A DNA stretch of 64,000 nt from Tessaracoccus sp. SD287 (GCF_017355265.1 NZ_JADIJQ010000012.1:1-64000); one strand, 5' to 3'; positions 1 through 10,600 are shown, counted from the stretch's first letter. Notes: generated by a model not told the origin, from the letters alone. A program made the numbers and translations.

Positions 1-618
1 GAGCACGACCGAGTCATCGGCGATGGGGCGCAGCAGCTTGCGGGCGACCAGACGCTCCGACGCGGTGGCGGCATTGGCCAGGGTGATCGGTCGCTGTGCG
101 TTGCGCAACCGGCCCAGGGGTTGCCAGACCAACCGTTGCAGCACCTCGTGCTCCTGGCGGTCGGCCTGTGCCAGGGCCTGGTCGATCGCCTGCATCGACA
201 GCGGCACCGGGCTGGGCTGGGCGAGCCCTGCCGGGTACGGCCCGAACGCCATCGCCGCTGCCCGGCTCAGCTGGACCGAGCGGGTGCGGGTGTTGGACGA
301 CCAGGCCAGGGCGCGGGCGGTGAGGGCGTCGAAGGCCGCCTGAACCGCCGGGACCTCAGCGTCCAGGAGACCGGCCAGGGCGCGAGCGGTGGTGGGTTCG
401 GAGGCAGTGGCCAGGGCCTCGGCGACGGCCCGCTGCCAGGTGTCGAGACGGTCGACGGCCATGGCCGCCGAGGTCGGCGACCCGGCGCGGTCAACCAGGT
501 CGGCCCAGGAGGTGGGGCGCGGCTGCGCCAGGTCGGGACGGGCCATCAGCAGCGCCACCAGCTGGCGCTCGTCCATGCCCCGGATGGCATCGGCCAGGGT
601 GCGCGGGGCGGCGCTCAC
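1..618 (-). CDS. Helicase-associated (XPB N-terminal-like) DNA-binding protein, N-terminal part, runs off the window
   Basis: The first 206 residues are present; the rest lies left of the window. The text around residues 15-30 (MDERQLVALLMARPDL) followed by a helical region with repeated Ala/Leu matches the actinobacterial helicase-associated proteins of the Mycobacterium Rv0862c kind, which carry an N-terminal winged-helix-like region and a C-terminal XPB/Ssl2-type domain. Their exact role is unknown. The GTG start at 618-616 overlaps the stop of the upstream membrane-protein gene in a GTGA, which argues for co-translation and fixes the start. The C-terminal domain cannot be seen, so the family call rests on the N-terminus only. 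Confidence 0.7.
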   Translation of the reverse strand, partial: MSAAPRTLADAIRGMDERQLVALLMARPDLAQPRPTSWADLVDRAGSPTSAAMAVDRLDTWQRAVAEALATASEPTTARALAGLLDAEVPAVQAAFDALTARALAWSSNTRTRSVQLSRAAAMAFGPYPAGLAQPSPVPLSMQAIDQALAQADRQEHEVLQRLVWQPLGRLRNAQRPITLANAATASERLVARKLLRPIADDSVVL

Positions 619-1403
619 GGGTGACGGGGGGAGCGGGGCCAGGCCAGGTACACCGCACTGGCCAGCGTGGCCAGGGCACCGAGCCGCGACCAGGTGGCCA
701 GGCTGGTCGTGACCTCATCGTGAATGTTCCACACGAAGGCCAGCAGCAGGGCCGCCGGTGCGGCCAGTCCGGCCACGGTGCGCAGGGTGCCACCGAATCC
801 GGGGACCCGGGTGGCCAGCGGGATCGCCAGGACCAGCATGACGAACGCCACCTGCCCGATCAACAGGCCCAGGACCAGCACGATCACCATGGGCACGGTG
901 ATCTGTCGGACCAGGAACTGTGCCCAGGCCAGCACCCTGCCGGCCGCGGACAGGGGTTGGCCCATGGCGTCGTACTGGACCGGCCCGTTGCCAGGCGGGG
1001 GAGCCGGGGCCACGGGCTGGCTTGTCGGCGGCGGCAGGGTCGACAAGGGCAATCCCGGCGGCGGGGAATCCGACTGCCCCGCGGCCATCGGGGCGTGCGG
1101 GTCGAAGGGCTGCTCGAGGGTGGTCGTCGAGGCATGCGTCGAGCCCCAGGCGCTGGTCGTCATGGCCGTGGTGACGGTGCCGAACGCCTGGCCCGGGTCA
1201 CGGCTGGGCCCCGCGGGCAGCCCCAGCGAGGTGAGCGCGGGCGCGGGGGCGCTGGGCAGGAACTCGGCCGGAGGCTCCAACGGCCGGTCGCGGGCCAGGT
1301 GCTCCGGCGGCGGTGCCTGGTCCAGCGGAGCGGTGCGAGGCGTCGCGAACCCGTCGGGGCGCTCGGTGGGCGCGTACTCCGCGCCGTCGGTCCAGGAAGC
1401 CAT
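615..1403 (-). CDS. Proline-rich membrane protein of unknown function
   Basis: A 262-residue protein I do not recognise. Residues 1 to about 150 are Pro/Ala/Thr-rich and probably disordered; from about 168 on there are four hydrophobic segments (roughly 168-185, 186-198, 209-225 and 240-255) ending in a short basic tail (WPRSPRHP). The layout suggests a cytosolic disordered N-terminus attached to a small helical membrane domain. The stop overlaps the GTG start of the helicase-associated gene downstream, so the two form an operon. Start is an ATG at 1403. Confidence 0.7.
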   Translation of the reverse strand: MASWTDGAEYAPTERPDGFATPRTAPLDQAPPPEHLARDRPLEPPAEFLPSAPAPALTSLGLPAGPSRDPGQAFGTVTTAMTTSAWGSTHASTTTLEQPFDPHAPMAAGQSDSPPPGLPLSTLPPPTSQPVAPAPPPGNGPVQYDAMGQPLSAAGRVLAWAQFLVRQITVPMVIVLVLGLLIGQVAFVMLVLAIPLATRVPGFGGTLRTVAGLAAPAALLLAFVWNIHDEVTTSLATWSRLGALATLASAVYLAWPRSPRHP

Positions 1404-1546
1404 GGTCGAATCCTACCCAGCGGCTGGCCGCGCCGCCCCAGTGAGCGATTGCGCGTTTCGGCTGCGCGCTTGTGCAACGGGGGTGGAGTCTCGCGCCTAC
1501 GCTGAGCACTGCAGGTCGGCGTCGGCCGGGCGTCGAAAGGAATGTC

Positions 1547-2329
1547 GTGGAAGTCATCATCTGTGCGAACGAACAGCAGGTCGGGCGCATCGCTGCCTCC
1601 CGCATCGCCGACTCGTTGGGTCGTCGCGAGTCGCCGGTGATGGGCCTGGCGACGGGCAGTTCGCCGCTGGGCACCTACGCCGCCCTCAAGGAGCGGGTCG
1701 ACGACGGCACCCTCGACCTCGGACGGGCGCAGTTCTTCGCGCTGGACGAGTACTGGGGCCTGTCCAGTGACCACCCCAACAGCTACGCCGAAACCATTCG
1801 GGCCACCTTCACCGAACCGCTGGGCATCGACCCTGCGCGGGTGCACGTGCCCTCGGGTGACGCCGACGACGTCGACGCCGCCTGTGACGCCTACGAGCAG
1901 GCCATCAGCGCCGCCGGTGGCATCGACGTCCAGATCCTGGGCATCGGCTCCAACGGACACATTGGCTTCAACGAGCCCGGCTCGTCCTTCACCAGCCGCA
2001 CCCGGATGAAGACGTTGACCGCGCGCACCCGCGCCGACAACGCCCGGTTCTTCGGCCCCGACTTCGTGCCCACCCACTGCGTCACCCAGGGACTGGGCAC
2101 CATCATGGGCGCCGGGCGGCTGGTGCTGACCGCCCTGGGCGCGGCCAAGGCGGACGCCATCGCCGCCGCCGTCGAGGGACCCGTGTCGGCGATGTGCCCG
2201 GCCAGCATCCTGCAGTTCCACCGCTACGCGACGGTGGTCGTCGACGAGGCCGCCGGCGCCAGGTTGCAACTCAAGGACTACTACCGCGACTCCTTCGCCC
2301 TGCTGCCCAGTTCGCGTCGGCCTCACTGA
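1547..2329 (+). CDS. nagB: Glucosamine-6-phosphate deaminase
   Basis: Converts glucosamine-6-phosphate to fructose-6-phosphate and ammonia, the last step of amino-sugar catabolism. The 260-residue protein has the phosphate/sugar-binding start (GLATGSSPLGTY), the FALDEYWGL segment holding the catalytic acid, and IGSNGHIGFNEPGSSF with the active-site His and Glu. The Asn before Gly-His is the Gram-positive variant of the E. coli Asp. GTG at 1547 is preferred over upstream in-frame codons because GAAAGGA lies about six bases before it. The partner deacetylase nagA is about 13 kb away at 15,577, so the two are not in one operon. The stop overlaps the convergent MFS gene by 7 bases. Confidence 0.96.
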   Translation: MEVIICANEQQVGRIAASRIADSLGRRESPVMGLATGSSPLGTYAALKERVDDGTLDLGRAQFFALDEYWGLSSDHPNSYAETIRATFTEPLGIDPARVHVPSGDADDVDAACDAYEQAISAAGGIDVQILGIGSNGHIGFNEPGSSFTSRTRMKTLTARTRADNARFFGPDFVPTHCVTQGLGTIMGAGRLVLTALGAAKADAIAAAVEGPVSAMCPASILQFHRYATVVVDEAAGARLQLKDYYRDSFALLPSSRRPH

Positions 2330-3636
2330 CCGGTCGGCGTCGCCCGTCGCGGGGGCAGCCCGAGTCGCACGTGGCGGGGCACCTCCGGTTCGATGATGGC
2401 CAGCCCGCGCGGACCCATCCGGACGGTCTGGCCGGCGAATCGTCCGATGGCGATGCTGGTCACCACCATGGCGACCACCAGCAGGGTGCCGTTGGTGGCC
2501 AGGGTGGCGCGGGCACCGATCAGGTCGATGACGGTGCCGATCAGCGGCCCGCCCAGGGCGCTGCCGCCGAAGGTCACCAGCGTGAACAGGCTCATCACCC
2601 GGCCCAGGGCCACCGGGTCGGCGCTGGACTGCACCAGGGTGTTGGCGAGCAGTTGGAAGAGCACCACCACCGTGTTGATGGCGATCACCAGCAACCCGAA
2701 CAGCCACGGCGTCGGTGAGACCGACGTCAGCACCAGCACCCCGCCGTAGACGCCCAGCAGGACCGCGAGCTCACGCAGCCGGGAGGTGCCGCGTCGGCGG
2801 ACGGCGAGCAGACCGCCGGTGACCGCTCCCACGGCGGCCAGCGAGTTGAATCGCGAATATCCCTCGACGCCGGTCTGGAAGACGGTGTTGGCCATGTCGG
2901 CGTAGATCAGTGGCATGTTCAGCCCCAGTACCGCGATGCTGGCCAGCAGCGCCAACGCCCACCCGATCTCGGTCGTCTGACGGATCGTCGCCAGGCCCTC
3001 GCGCAGGCCGACCTTCTCCACGGTGCGTCCCGGTGGGTCGTCGACGGGCAGTCGGGCGACCATGACGCACGTGACCAGGCAGGCGACGGCATTGATGATG
3101 AAGGCGTGGCCCGGCCCGAAGGCGCCGACCACCACCGCCGAGATCAGCGGACCCCACGAACCGGAGATCTGGAAGGCGATCGAGTTCAACGAGATGGCCT
3201 GGCCGACGAAGCGACCCGACAGGGCCGTGATGATCCGCGCCCGTCCCGGCTGGTCGATCACGTTCGACAGACCAACCCAGGCCGCCGCCAGATAGACGTG
3301 CCACGCCTCCACCAGGCCGCTGGTGGCGAGCAGGCCCACGACGATCGCAGCCACTGCCTGCATCGCGGCCGACAGCACCACCAGCCACTTGGCGTTGAAC
3401 TTGTCGGCGAGCACCCCGCCGAACAGTCCGAACAGCAGTATCGGCGCGAACTGCAGGGCGGAGGCAATGCCGACGGCCTGCACGTCACCGGTCAGGCGCA
3501 GCAGCAGCCAGTCCTGGGCAATCTTCGAGACCCAGAACCCGGTGGACCCCTGGACCATGGCCATCAGGTACAGGGGATAGCCCCGCTGGCCGAGGGCGCC
3601 GCGGCGCCAGCGGGGGGAGGTGGGATCAGCAGTCAT
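2323..3636 (-). CDS. MFS exporter (EntS/DUF894-like)
   Basis: A major facilitator protein of about 437 residues with some 12 hydrophobic segments. Its first segment (GFWVSKIAQDWLLLRLT) and the GGVLADKF loop between helices 2 and 3 match the MFS_3/EntS-like exporters. These export siderophores, macrolides or other small molecules; no substrate can be assigned here. ATG at 3636 gives a normal N-terminus; an in-frame ATG at 3693 would add 19 polar residues. No good Shine-Dalgarno is visible before either. It is a lone gene, convergent with nagB and divergent from cspB. Confidence 0.85.
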   Translation of the reverse strand: MTADPTSPRWRRGALGQRGYPLYLMAMVQGSTGFWVSKIAQDWLLLRLTGDVQAVGIASALQFAPILLFGLFGGVLADKFNAKWLVVLSAAMQAVAAIVVGLLATSGLVEAWHVYLAAAWVGLSNVIDQPGRARIITALSGRFVGQAISLNSIAFQISGSWGPLISAVVVGAFGPGHAFIINAVACLVTCVMVARLPVDDPPGRTVEKVGLREGLATIRQTTEIGWALALLASIAVLGLNMPLIYADMANTVFQTGVEGYSRFNSLAAVGAVTGGLLAVRRRGTSRLRELAVLLGVYGGVLVLTSVSPTPWLFGLLVIAINTVVVLFQLLANTLVQSSADPVALGRVMSLFTLVTFGGSALGGPLIGTVIDLIGARATLATNGTLLVVAMVVTSIAIGRFAGQTVRMGPRGLAIIEPEVPRHVRLGLPPRRATPTGQ

Positions 3637-3809
3637 GGGCAGCAGTTCGTTCGTAGTGACGTCATCGTCGTGACTGGGGAAGTCACCCCACACTGCAGCC
3701 TAGGACCTCGCTGTCGGGCGGCGCGACTGGGGTGGAGCAGGTTCAGCCCACCCGGTAGGATCGTGCTCACATGCCGGGGTTCCCCGGCCGGATGAAGACA
3801 GAGGTTGAC

Positions 3810-4193
3810 GTGCCGATCGGCAAGGTGCGTTTCTATGACGCGGAGAAGGGCTTCGGCTTCCTGCAGAAGGAGGACGGGGGCGACGTCTACGTGCGCGCCA
3901 ACGTGCTGCCCGCCGGAGTGACCAGTTTGAAGGCCGGCCAGAAGGTCGAGTTCGGGATCATCGACGGACGCAAGGGCGAGCAGGCCCTGTCGGTGCGGCT
4001 GATCGAGGCGCCTCCGTCGTTGTCCAAGGCGTCGCGCCGCAAGCCCGACCAGATGGCGGTGATGGTCGAGGACCTGATCAAGCTGCTGGACGGCATCGGC
4101 AACGACTACCGCCGCGGACGCCACCCCGATTCGCGCCACGGGCAGAAGATTGCCTCCGTGCTGCGCGCCGTCGCTGACGAACTGGAGTTGTGA
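3810..4193 (+). CDS. cspB: Cold-shock-domain protein, CspB type
   Basis: A 127-residue protein with an N-terminal cold-shock domain (residues 1-65). RNP1 is visible as KGFGFLQKEDG and RNP2 as VYVRANV. A C-terminal helical extension includes VMVEDLIKLLDGI and RRGRHP. This two-part form is the actinobacterial CspB type rather than the 67-residue CspA type. It should bind single-stranded nucleic acid and act as an RNA chaperone; the role of the extension is unknown. GTG at 3810 is chosen because GAGG lies five bases upstream and the protein then begins directly with the domain (VPIGKVRFYD). It abuts the DUF3027 gene. Confidence 0.9.
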   Translation: MPIGKVRFYDAEKGFGFLQKEDGGDVYVRANVLPAGVTSLKAGQKVEFGIIDGRKGEQALSVRLIEAPPSLSKASRRKPDQMAVMVEDLIKLLDGIGNDYRRGRHPDSRHGQKIASVLRAVADELEL

Positions 4194-4979
4194 ATGGCGG
4201 TCCTCGCCACCCGTAAGAAGCCCAAGCTCGACCCGATCGCCGCGACCGCCCTCGACCAGGCCCGTGAGGCCGCCGAGGCGTTCGCGAAGGACTTCGGCGT
4301 CGGTGAGCACGTGGGGGTGGTGGCCGACGACGACCGCGCCGTCACCCACCTGTTCGCCTGCGAACACCCCGGCTATTCCGGGTGGCACTGGGCGGTGTCG
4401 ATGGCGCGCGCCTCGCGCGGCAAGTACGCCACCGTCAACGAGGTCGAACTGGTGCCCACCGAGGCGGCGCTGCTGGCGCCCGAGTGGTTGCCGTGGGAGA
4501 ACCGCATTCGTGGCGGTGACATCGCGGCCGGCATCCTGCTGCCCACCCTCGACAACGATCCGCGGCTGGAGCCGGGCTTCACCGGTGGTGAGCTGGCCGC
4601 CGACGCCGACCCGGCGGAGTGGTCCCAGACCCGGGCCGTGGTCGCCGAGCTCGGACTGGGTCGCGAACGGGTGCTGACCCGCGAGGGACGCGACCTGGCG
4701 GCGCAACGGTGGCTCGACGGGCTGGGTGGCCCCGACAACCAGATGACCCGGCAGGCGCCCGCGAACTGCATCAGCTGCGGCTACTTCCAACGCCTCCAGG
4801 GCAGCCTGGGTCTGCAGTTCGGCGTCTGCACCAACGAGTTCAGCGACGCGGACGCCCACGTGGTGAGCATCGACCACGGCTGTGGGGGACACTCCGACGT
4901 CGTCGCCGAGCAGCGCGGCATCGAGCTGCCGCTGCCCGTGTATCACACCGTCGAACCCGACGAGGTCCTGTTCGACTGA
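4194..4979 (+). CDS. DUF3027 domain protein
   Basis: A 261-residue cytosolic protein matching the actinobacterial DUF3027 family: HPGYSGWHWAVSMARA near residue 60, LLAPEWLPWENRIRGGD near 100, and a C-terminal cysteine-rich part (NCISCGYF, GVCTNEF, HGCGGHS). The arrangement CxxC followed by two further Cys suggests a bound metal, which is inference. Function is not established. It starts immediately after the cspB stop; cspB and DUF3027 genes are often neighbours in Actinobacteria, so they probably share a transcript. Its end overlaps the convergent DUF2530 gene by 37 bases. Confidence 0.88.
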   Translation: MAVLATRKKPKLDPIAATALDQAREAAEAFAKDFGVGEHVGVVADDDRAVTHLFACEHPGYSGWHWAVSMARASRGKYATVNEVELVPTEAALLAPEWLPWENRIRGGDIAAGILLPTLDNDPRLEPGFTGGELAADADPAEWSQTRAVVAELGLGRERVLTREGRDLAAQRWLDGLGGPDNQMTRQAPANCISCGYFQRLQGSLGLQFGVCTNEFSDADAHVVSIDHGCGGHSDVVAEQRGIELPLPVYHTVEPDEVLFD

Positions 4980-5224
4980 GCCCCGGGGCGGCGACGCCCA
5001 CGGCGGCCCACGCAGTAGGCAAGCCCCACCAGACCGACGCCGACGCCGACAGCACAGGTCCACAGCCACCAGACGGGGTCGGACCCGCCGCGCAGCAGCA
5101 GCACCAGCCCGGCCATGGTCCACGCGATGGTGCCGATGATGCCGACCTGGACGCCGTCCTGGTCGAGGGGCTCCACCGGCGCCTGGGTCAACCCGCGGCG
5201 GTGTGCGGTGGTGTCTGCTGGCAT
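4943..5224 (-). CDS. Small membrane protein, DUF2530 family
   Basis: A 93-residue protein with an N-terminal PLDQDGVQVGIIGT stretch and two hydrophobic segments (about 28-46 and 51-68), then a basic tail. The pattern, including WWLWTCAVG followed by GLVGLAYCVGRR, fits DUF2530, found beside NCS2-type permeases in Actinobacteria. It has no known role. The gene is divergent from the permease at 5338, with 113 bases between them, and its 3' end overlaps the DUF3027 gene on the other strand. Confidence 0.78.
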   Translation of the reverse strand: MPADTTAHRRGLTQAPVEPLDQDGVQVGIIGTIAWTMAGLVLLLRGGSDPVWWLWTCAVGVGVGLVGLAYCVGRRGRRRPGAQSNRTSSGSTV

Positions 5225-5337
5225 GTCGACAGTCTAGTGAACGCTTCGCTGTGGCGGCCCCAGGTCGACGTGCACAGGTGGCCACCGGACCTCTCCCAGT
5301 TGGTCGATGCCTGAGCAGAAGTTCTACGATTCGCACC

Positions 5338-6888
5338 ATGGCCCAAGACACTCCACCTGAGACCCTGACCACGACACCGTCGCGACCGGTCGGCAGACTC
5401 GACCGGTTCTTCGACATCTCCACCCGTGGTTCGAGCATCCCGCGGGAGGTGCGTGGCGGTCTGGTGACCTTCTTCACCATGGCCTACATCATCGCCCTCA
5501 ACCCGCTGATCATCGGCACCGCCGCGGACAAGAACGGCAACCTCATCAACGGGCAGCCGATGTTCCTGGACGCCGCCGGAACCCAGCTCAACGACGCCGC
5601 CATGAGCGAGTCGAAGCTGATGGTGGCGGCCGCCACCGCACTGGTCGCCGGCCTGCTGACCATCCTGATGGGCGTCGTCGGGCGATTCCCGCTCGCCCTG
5701 GCCGCCGGACTGGGCCTCAACGCCATGCTGGCCTTCACCCTGGCGCCGATGATGACCTGGCCGCAGGCCATGGGCCTGATCGTGTGGGAGGGCATCCTGA
5801 TCACGCTGCTGGTGTTGACCGGCCTACGTGAAGCCATCTTCCGTGCCGTCCCGTCGTCGCTGCGCTCGGCCATCTCCATCGGCATCGGCCTGTTCATCAC
5901 CCTGGTCGGCCTGGTCTCGGCCGGGGTGGTCCGTCCCGGCGGCGGCACCCCGCTGGAACTGGGCGTCGGCGGGCACCTGGTCGGGTGGCCCATCGCCGTG
6001 GCCGTGTTCGGCTTCTTCCTGCTGATCGTCCTGATCGCCAAGAAGGTGCCCGGCGCGATGCTGATCGCCATGCTGGTGACTGCCGCCGTCGCCGTGGTGC
6101 TCGAACTCGTCTTCAAGATCGGTCCCCGGGTCAGCCCCGAAACCGCCACCGGCTGGTCACCGCCTGGCCCGGTGCTGCCCGACGCGTCGGCCTGGGTGAC
6201 CCCCGACCTCGGCCTGCTGGGCCGCGTCGACCTGTTCGGCGCCTTCAACGGCCCCGACGGCAACTTCAACCTCGGCTACCTGCTGGGTCTGGTGCTGATC
6301 GTCTTCTCGCTGCTGCTGGCCGACTTCTTCGACACCATGGGCACCGTGGTGGCCGTCGGCGCCGAGGGTGACCTGCTCGACGAGCACGGCAACCCGCCGC
6401 GGCTGCGCGAAATCCTGCTCGTCGACTCGCTGGCCGCCGTCGGTGGCGGGCTGGGCTCGGTCTCGTCCAACACCTCGTTCGTCGAGTCCACCTCCGGGGT
6501 GGCCGAGGGTGCCCGCACCGGTCTCGCCTCGGTGGTCACCGGCGCCGCCTTCCTGGTGGCGATCTTCCTGGCCCCCGTCGTGGCGCTGGTGCCCGCGGAG
6601 GCCGCCGCCCCGGTACTGGCCTACGTCGGCTTCCTGATGATGGGACAGGCCACCAAGATCCGCTGGGACGACATCGAGGAGGGCATCCCAGCCTTCCTGG
6701 TGGTCGTGCTGATGCCGTTCGCCTACTCGATCACCGTCGGGATCGGCGCGGGCTTCATCGTCCACGTGCTCGTCAAGGCGCTCAAGGGCAAGGCCAAGCA
6801 GGTGCACCCGTTGATGTGGGGTGTGGCCGCCGCCTTCGTGGTCTACTTCGCCCAGGGCATCCTGATGGACCTGGTCGCCCGCCTCTGA
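5338..6888 (+). CDS. NCS2 family purine/pyrimidine permease (AzgA-like)
   Basis: A 516-residue membrane transporter. REVRGGLVTFFTMAYIIALNP (about residues 34-54) and the later pair LADFFDTMGTVVAVG and SVSSNTSFVESTSGVAEGARTG (split here from a longer match) are the signature regions of the AzgA-like branch, which imports adenine, guanine or hypoxanthine with protons. The FVEST region contains the substrate-contacting residues in this family. ATG at 5338 is used; upstream in-frame sequence is not membrane-protein-like. Single-gene unit divergent from DUF2530. The exact base transported cannot be told from sequence. Confidence 0.9.
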   Translation: MAQDTPPETLTTTPSRPVGRLDRFFDISTRGSSIPREVRGGLVTFFTMAYIIALNPLIIGTAADKNGNLINGQPMFLDAAGTQLNDAAMSESKLMVAAATALVAGLLTILMGVVGRFPLALAAGLGLNAMLAFTLAPMMTWPQAMGLIVWEGILITLLVLTGLREAIFRAVPSSLRSAISIGIGLFITLVGLVSAGVVRPGGGTPLELGVGGHLVGWPIAVAVFGFFLLIVLIAKKVPGAMLIAMLVTAAVAVVLELVFKIGPRVSPETATGWSPPGPVLPDASAWVTPDLGLLGRVDLFGAFNGPDGNFNLGYLLGLVLIVFSLLLADFFDTMGTVVAVGAEGDLLDEHGNPPRLREILLVDSLAAVGGGLGSVSSNTSFVESTSGVAEGARTGLASVVTGAAFLVAIFLAPVVALVPAEAAAPVLAYVGFLMMGQATKIRWDDIEEGIPAFLVVVLMPFAYSITVGIGAGFIVHVLVKALKGKAKQVHPLMWGVAAAFVVYFAQGILMDLVARL

Positions 6889-6891
6889 GGC

Positions 6892-7554
6892 TCACTGCGC
6901 ACGAAAGCGGGCCTCGACCTCGACCCGCACCTCGATGTCGCGCGGGGACAGGTCGAAGCCCGCATCCTGGCCGCCCGCCGTGCTGGGGGCGGCCATTGCC
7001 ATTGCGGCACCCTCGACCCCGCCGTCCCGGGGATGATCCAGCAGCCCGGTGTCAGCCACCTGCAGGGGCACCACCTCGGTGAAGCCGGACGCCCTGGCCA
7101 TCACCTCGGCGCGCTGCCGGCACCGCTGCACGGCGTCGACGGTGACCTCCGCCTCCAGGTCCCGCTGGGACTGCTCGGTGAGCTCCCAGCCGGGCGCCTC
7201 GACGGTGAGCCCGGCCACCCCACTCCACCCCTGGGTGAGTTCGGCGACCACCGCGACATCGGTCAGCGCCACCCGCACCCGGCCCGAGGACTCGTGACGC
7301 ATCGGCAACTGCTTGCCCTCGTTGTTCCACGGGCGCCAACTGCGGTTGCTGACCGCCGTGACCACCAGCCGGTCCACGATCTCGGGACGCTGGGCCTGCA
7401 GGGCGCGCAGCTGGTCGGACAGGTTCTTCATCAACTGGTGCGCCGCGTGGGACGCCTGCTGCTGGTCGTCGGACTCGTGGCAGGCACGGACGTCGAGGAC
7501 GGCAATCTGGGGGGCGCGTCGCCCCTGCGCCGCGGCGCGCACGGTGATCTCCAT
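6892..7554 (-). CDS. SIMPL (DUF541) domain protein
   Basis: About 220 residues. It shows the SIMPL pattern of alternating strands and helices, with VEAEVTV-like strands (LEAEVTVDAVQRCRQRAEVMARASG) split around residues 150-175 and a final EVRVEVEARF strand. Unlike the periplasmic family members it has no signal peptide, so it is probably cytosolic. The family has no firmly known function. The start is uncertain: ATG 7554 gives MEITVRAA, which looks like the first strand; no clear Shine-Dalgarno precedes it. Divergent from pyc with an 80-base interval. Confidence 0.75.
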   Translation of the reverse strand: MEITVRAAAQGRRAPQIAVLDVRACHESDDQQQASHAAHQLMKNLSDQLRALQAQRPEIVDRLVVTAVSNRSWRPWNNEGKQLPMRHESSGRVRVALTDVAVVAELTQGWSGVAGLTVEAPGWELTEQSQRDLEAEVTVDAVQRCRQRAEVMARASGFTEVVPLQVADTGLLDHPRDGGVEGAAMAMAAPSTAGGQDAGFDLSPRDIEVRVEVEARFRAQ

Positions 7555-7634
7555 GACCACATTGTGCTGCGGTGGGGCTCCGGCGTCGATGGTCAGGGCC
7601 TCGGCGTCCGGCCATGGACCGCTACTCTTGCCCC

Positions 7635-10600
7635 ATGTTTTCCAAGGTGCTTGTGGCCAATCGTGGCGAGATCGCAGTCCGTGCATTCCGTGCTGCCTAT
7701 GAGTTGGGCGCTCGGACGGTGGCGGTCTTCCCGTACGAGGATCGGCAGGCGGAGCACCGCATCAAGGCCGACGAGGCCTACCAGATCGGCCAGGAGGGCC
7801 ACCCCGTCAGCGCCTACCTCGACATCAGCGAGGTCATCCGGGCCGCCAAGGAGGCCGGCGCCGACGCGATCTACCCCGGCTACGGCTTCCTGTCGGAGAA
7901 CCCCGACCTGGCCCAGGCCTGCGCCGACAACGACCTGATCTTCGTCGGCCCCCCGGCCGCCGTGCTGGAGATGGCCGGGAACAAAGTGCGCGCCATTGAG
8001 GCTGCCCGCCGGGCGGGGCTGCCCACGCTGAACTCCTCGGCGCCGTCCCAGGACGTCGACGAGCTGGTCGCGGCGGCCGACGAGATCGGTTTCCCCGTCT
8101 TCGTGAAGGCCGTCGCCGGTGGCGGTGGCCGCGGCATGCGAATGGTGCACCAGCCCGAGGACCTGCGTGACGCCCTGGACGCTGCCATGCGTGAGGCGAT
8201 GGGTGCCTTCGGAGACTCCACCGTCTTCGTCGAGCAGGCCGTGCAGCGTCCCCGCCACATCGAGGTGCAGATCCTGGCCGACCAGCACGGCAACGTGATC
8301 CACCTCTACGAGCGGGACTGCTCGATCCAGCGCCGTCACCAGAAGGTCATTGAGATGGCCCCGGCCCGCAACCTGGACCCGGCGCTGCGTGACGCCATGT
8401 GCGCCGACGCGGTCGCCTTCGCCCGCGCCATCAACTACCAGAACGCCGGCACCGTCGAGTTCCTGGTCGAGACCGCCGGCCCCCGCGCCGGCCAGCACGT
8501 GTTCATCGAGATGAACCCGCGCATCCAGGTCGAGCACACGGTCACCGAGGAGGTCACCGACGTCGACCTGGTCGCCTCCCAGATGCGGATCGCCTCGGGG
8601 GAGACCCTGGCCGACCTGGGCCTGAGCCAGGAGAGCATCGAGGTCCGCGGCCACGCCCTGCAGGCCCGGATCACCACCGAGGACCCCTCCAACGGCTTTC
8701 GTCCCGACACCGGCGTCATCACCGCCTACCGGTCGGCCTCCGGTGCCGGTATCCGACTGGACGGTGGCACCACGGCCACCGGGGTCGAGATCAGCGGCTT
8801 CTTCGACTCGCTGCTGGTCAAGGTCACCGCCTCGGGACGCGACTTCCAGACGGCGCTGAACCGTCAGCGCCGCGCCCTGGCCGAGTTCCGCATCCGCGGT
8901 GTCTCCACCAACATCCCGTTCCTGCGGGCGGTGCTGGACGACCCCGACTTCGAGGCCGGCAACACCTCCACCCGGTTCATTGACGAGCGTCCCTACCTGC
9001 TCACCTCGCGGGCCCCGGCCGACCGTGGCACCAAGGTGCTGCGCTGGCTGGCCGACGTCACCGTCAACCGTCCCAACGGCGAGCAGATGACCACGCTCGA
9101 CCCGGCCGACAAGCTGCCCGCCTTTGACCGCAAGAGCCTGCCACCGGCCGGCTCCAAGCAGCGTCTGGACGAGCTGGGCCCCGCCGGGTTCGCGCAGTGG
9201 CTGCGCCAGTCCGACCACGTCGAGGTCACCGACACCACCTTCCGCGACGCCCACCAGTCGCTGCTGGCCACCCGGGTGCGCAGCCGCGACCTGCTGGCCG
9301 CGGCCCCCGCCGTCGCCCGGATGACCCCGGAACTGCTCAGCGTCGAGTGCTGGGGTGGTGCCACCTATGACGTGGCCCTGCGCTTCCTGGGCGAGGACCC
9401 GTGGGAGCGGTTGGCGCAGCTGCGCGAGGCGATGCCCAACATGGCCCTGCAGATGCTGCTGCGCGGACGCAACACCGTCGGCTACACCCCCTACCCGACG
9501 AAGGTGACCACCGCCTTCGTCGAGGAGGCCACCGCGACCGGCGTCGACATCTTCCGCATCTTCGACGCGCTCAATGACGTCGACCAGATGCGGCCGGCGA
9601 TCGAGGCGGTGCTCGAGACCGGCACCGCGGTCGCCGAGGTGGCGCTGTGCTACACCTCCGACCTGAACGACCCCGGCGAGGACATCTACACCCTCGACTT
9701 CTACCTGCGTCTGGCCGAGAAGATCGTCCAGGCCGGGGCGCACGTCCTGGCGATCAAGGACATGGCCGGGCTGCTGCGTCCGCCGGCCGCCTTCGACCTG
9801 GTCACCGCGCTGCGCAAGAACTTCGACCTGCCGGTGCACCTGCACACCCATGACACCGCCGGCGGCCAGACCGCCACCCTGCTGCGGGCCATTGACGCCG
9901 GGGTCGACGCCGTCGACCTGGCCAGCGCCCCGATGGCGGGCACCACCAGCCAGCCGCCCGCCTCGGCACTGGTCAATGCGCTGGTCCACAGCCGACGCAG
10001 CACCCGCCTGGACCCGGCCGCGGTCAGCGACCTGGAGCCCTACTGGGAGGCCGTCCGCAAGGTGTACCACCCCTTCGAGTCCGGCCTGGCCAGCCCCACC
10101 GGACGGGTCTACACCCACGAGATCCCCGGCGGTCAGCTGTCCAACCTGCGCCAGCAGGCGATCGCGCTGGGACTGGGGGACCGGTTCGAGCAGATCGAGG
10201 CCATGTACGCGGCGGCCAACAAGATTCTGGGCCGCCCCACCAAGGTGACGCCCTCGTCCAAGGTGGTCGGTGACCTTGCCCTGCACCTGGTGGCGGTGAA
10301 CGCCGACCCGGCCGAGTTCGAGGCCGACCCGCAGAAGTTCGACATCCCCGATTCGGTGATCGGCTTCCTCAACGGCGAACTCGGTATTCCCGCCGGCGGC
10401 TGGCCCGAGCCGTTCCGCTCCAAGGCCCTGGTCGGACGCGCGACACCGGTGCGCCAGACCGAACTGGCCCCCGAGGACGAGGAACTGCTCAACTCCGCCG
10501 GGCGGGACCGGCAGAAGGCGCTGAACCGGCTGCTGTTCCCCGGCCCGACCAAGGACTTCGAGGAATCGCGCGAGGAGTTCGGCGACCTGACCGGCATCCC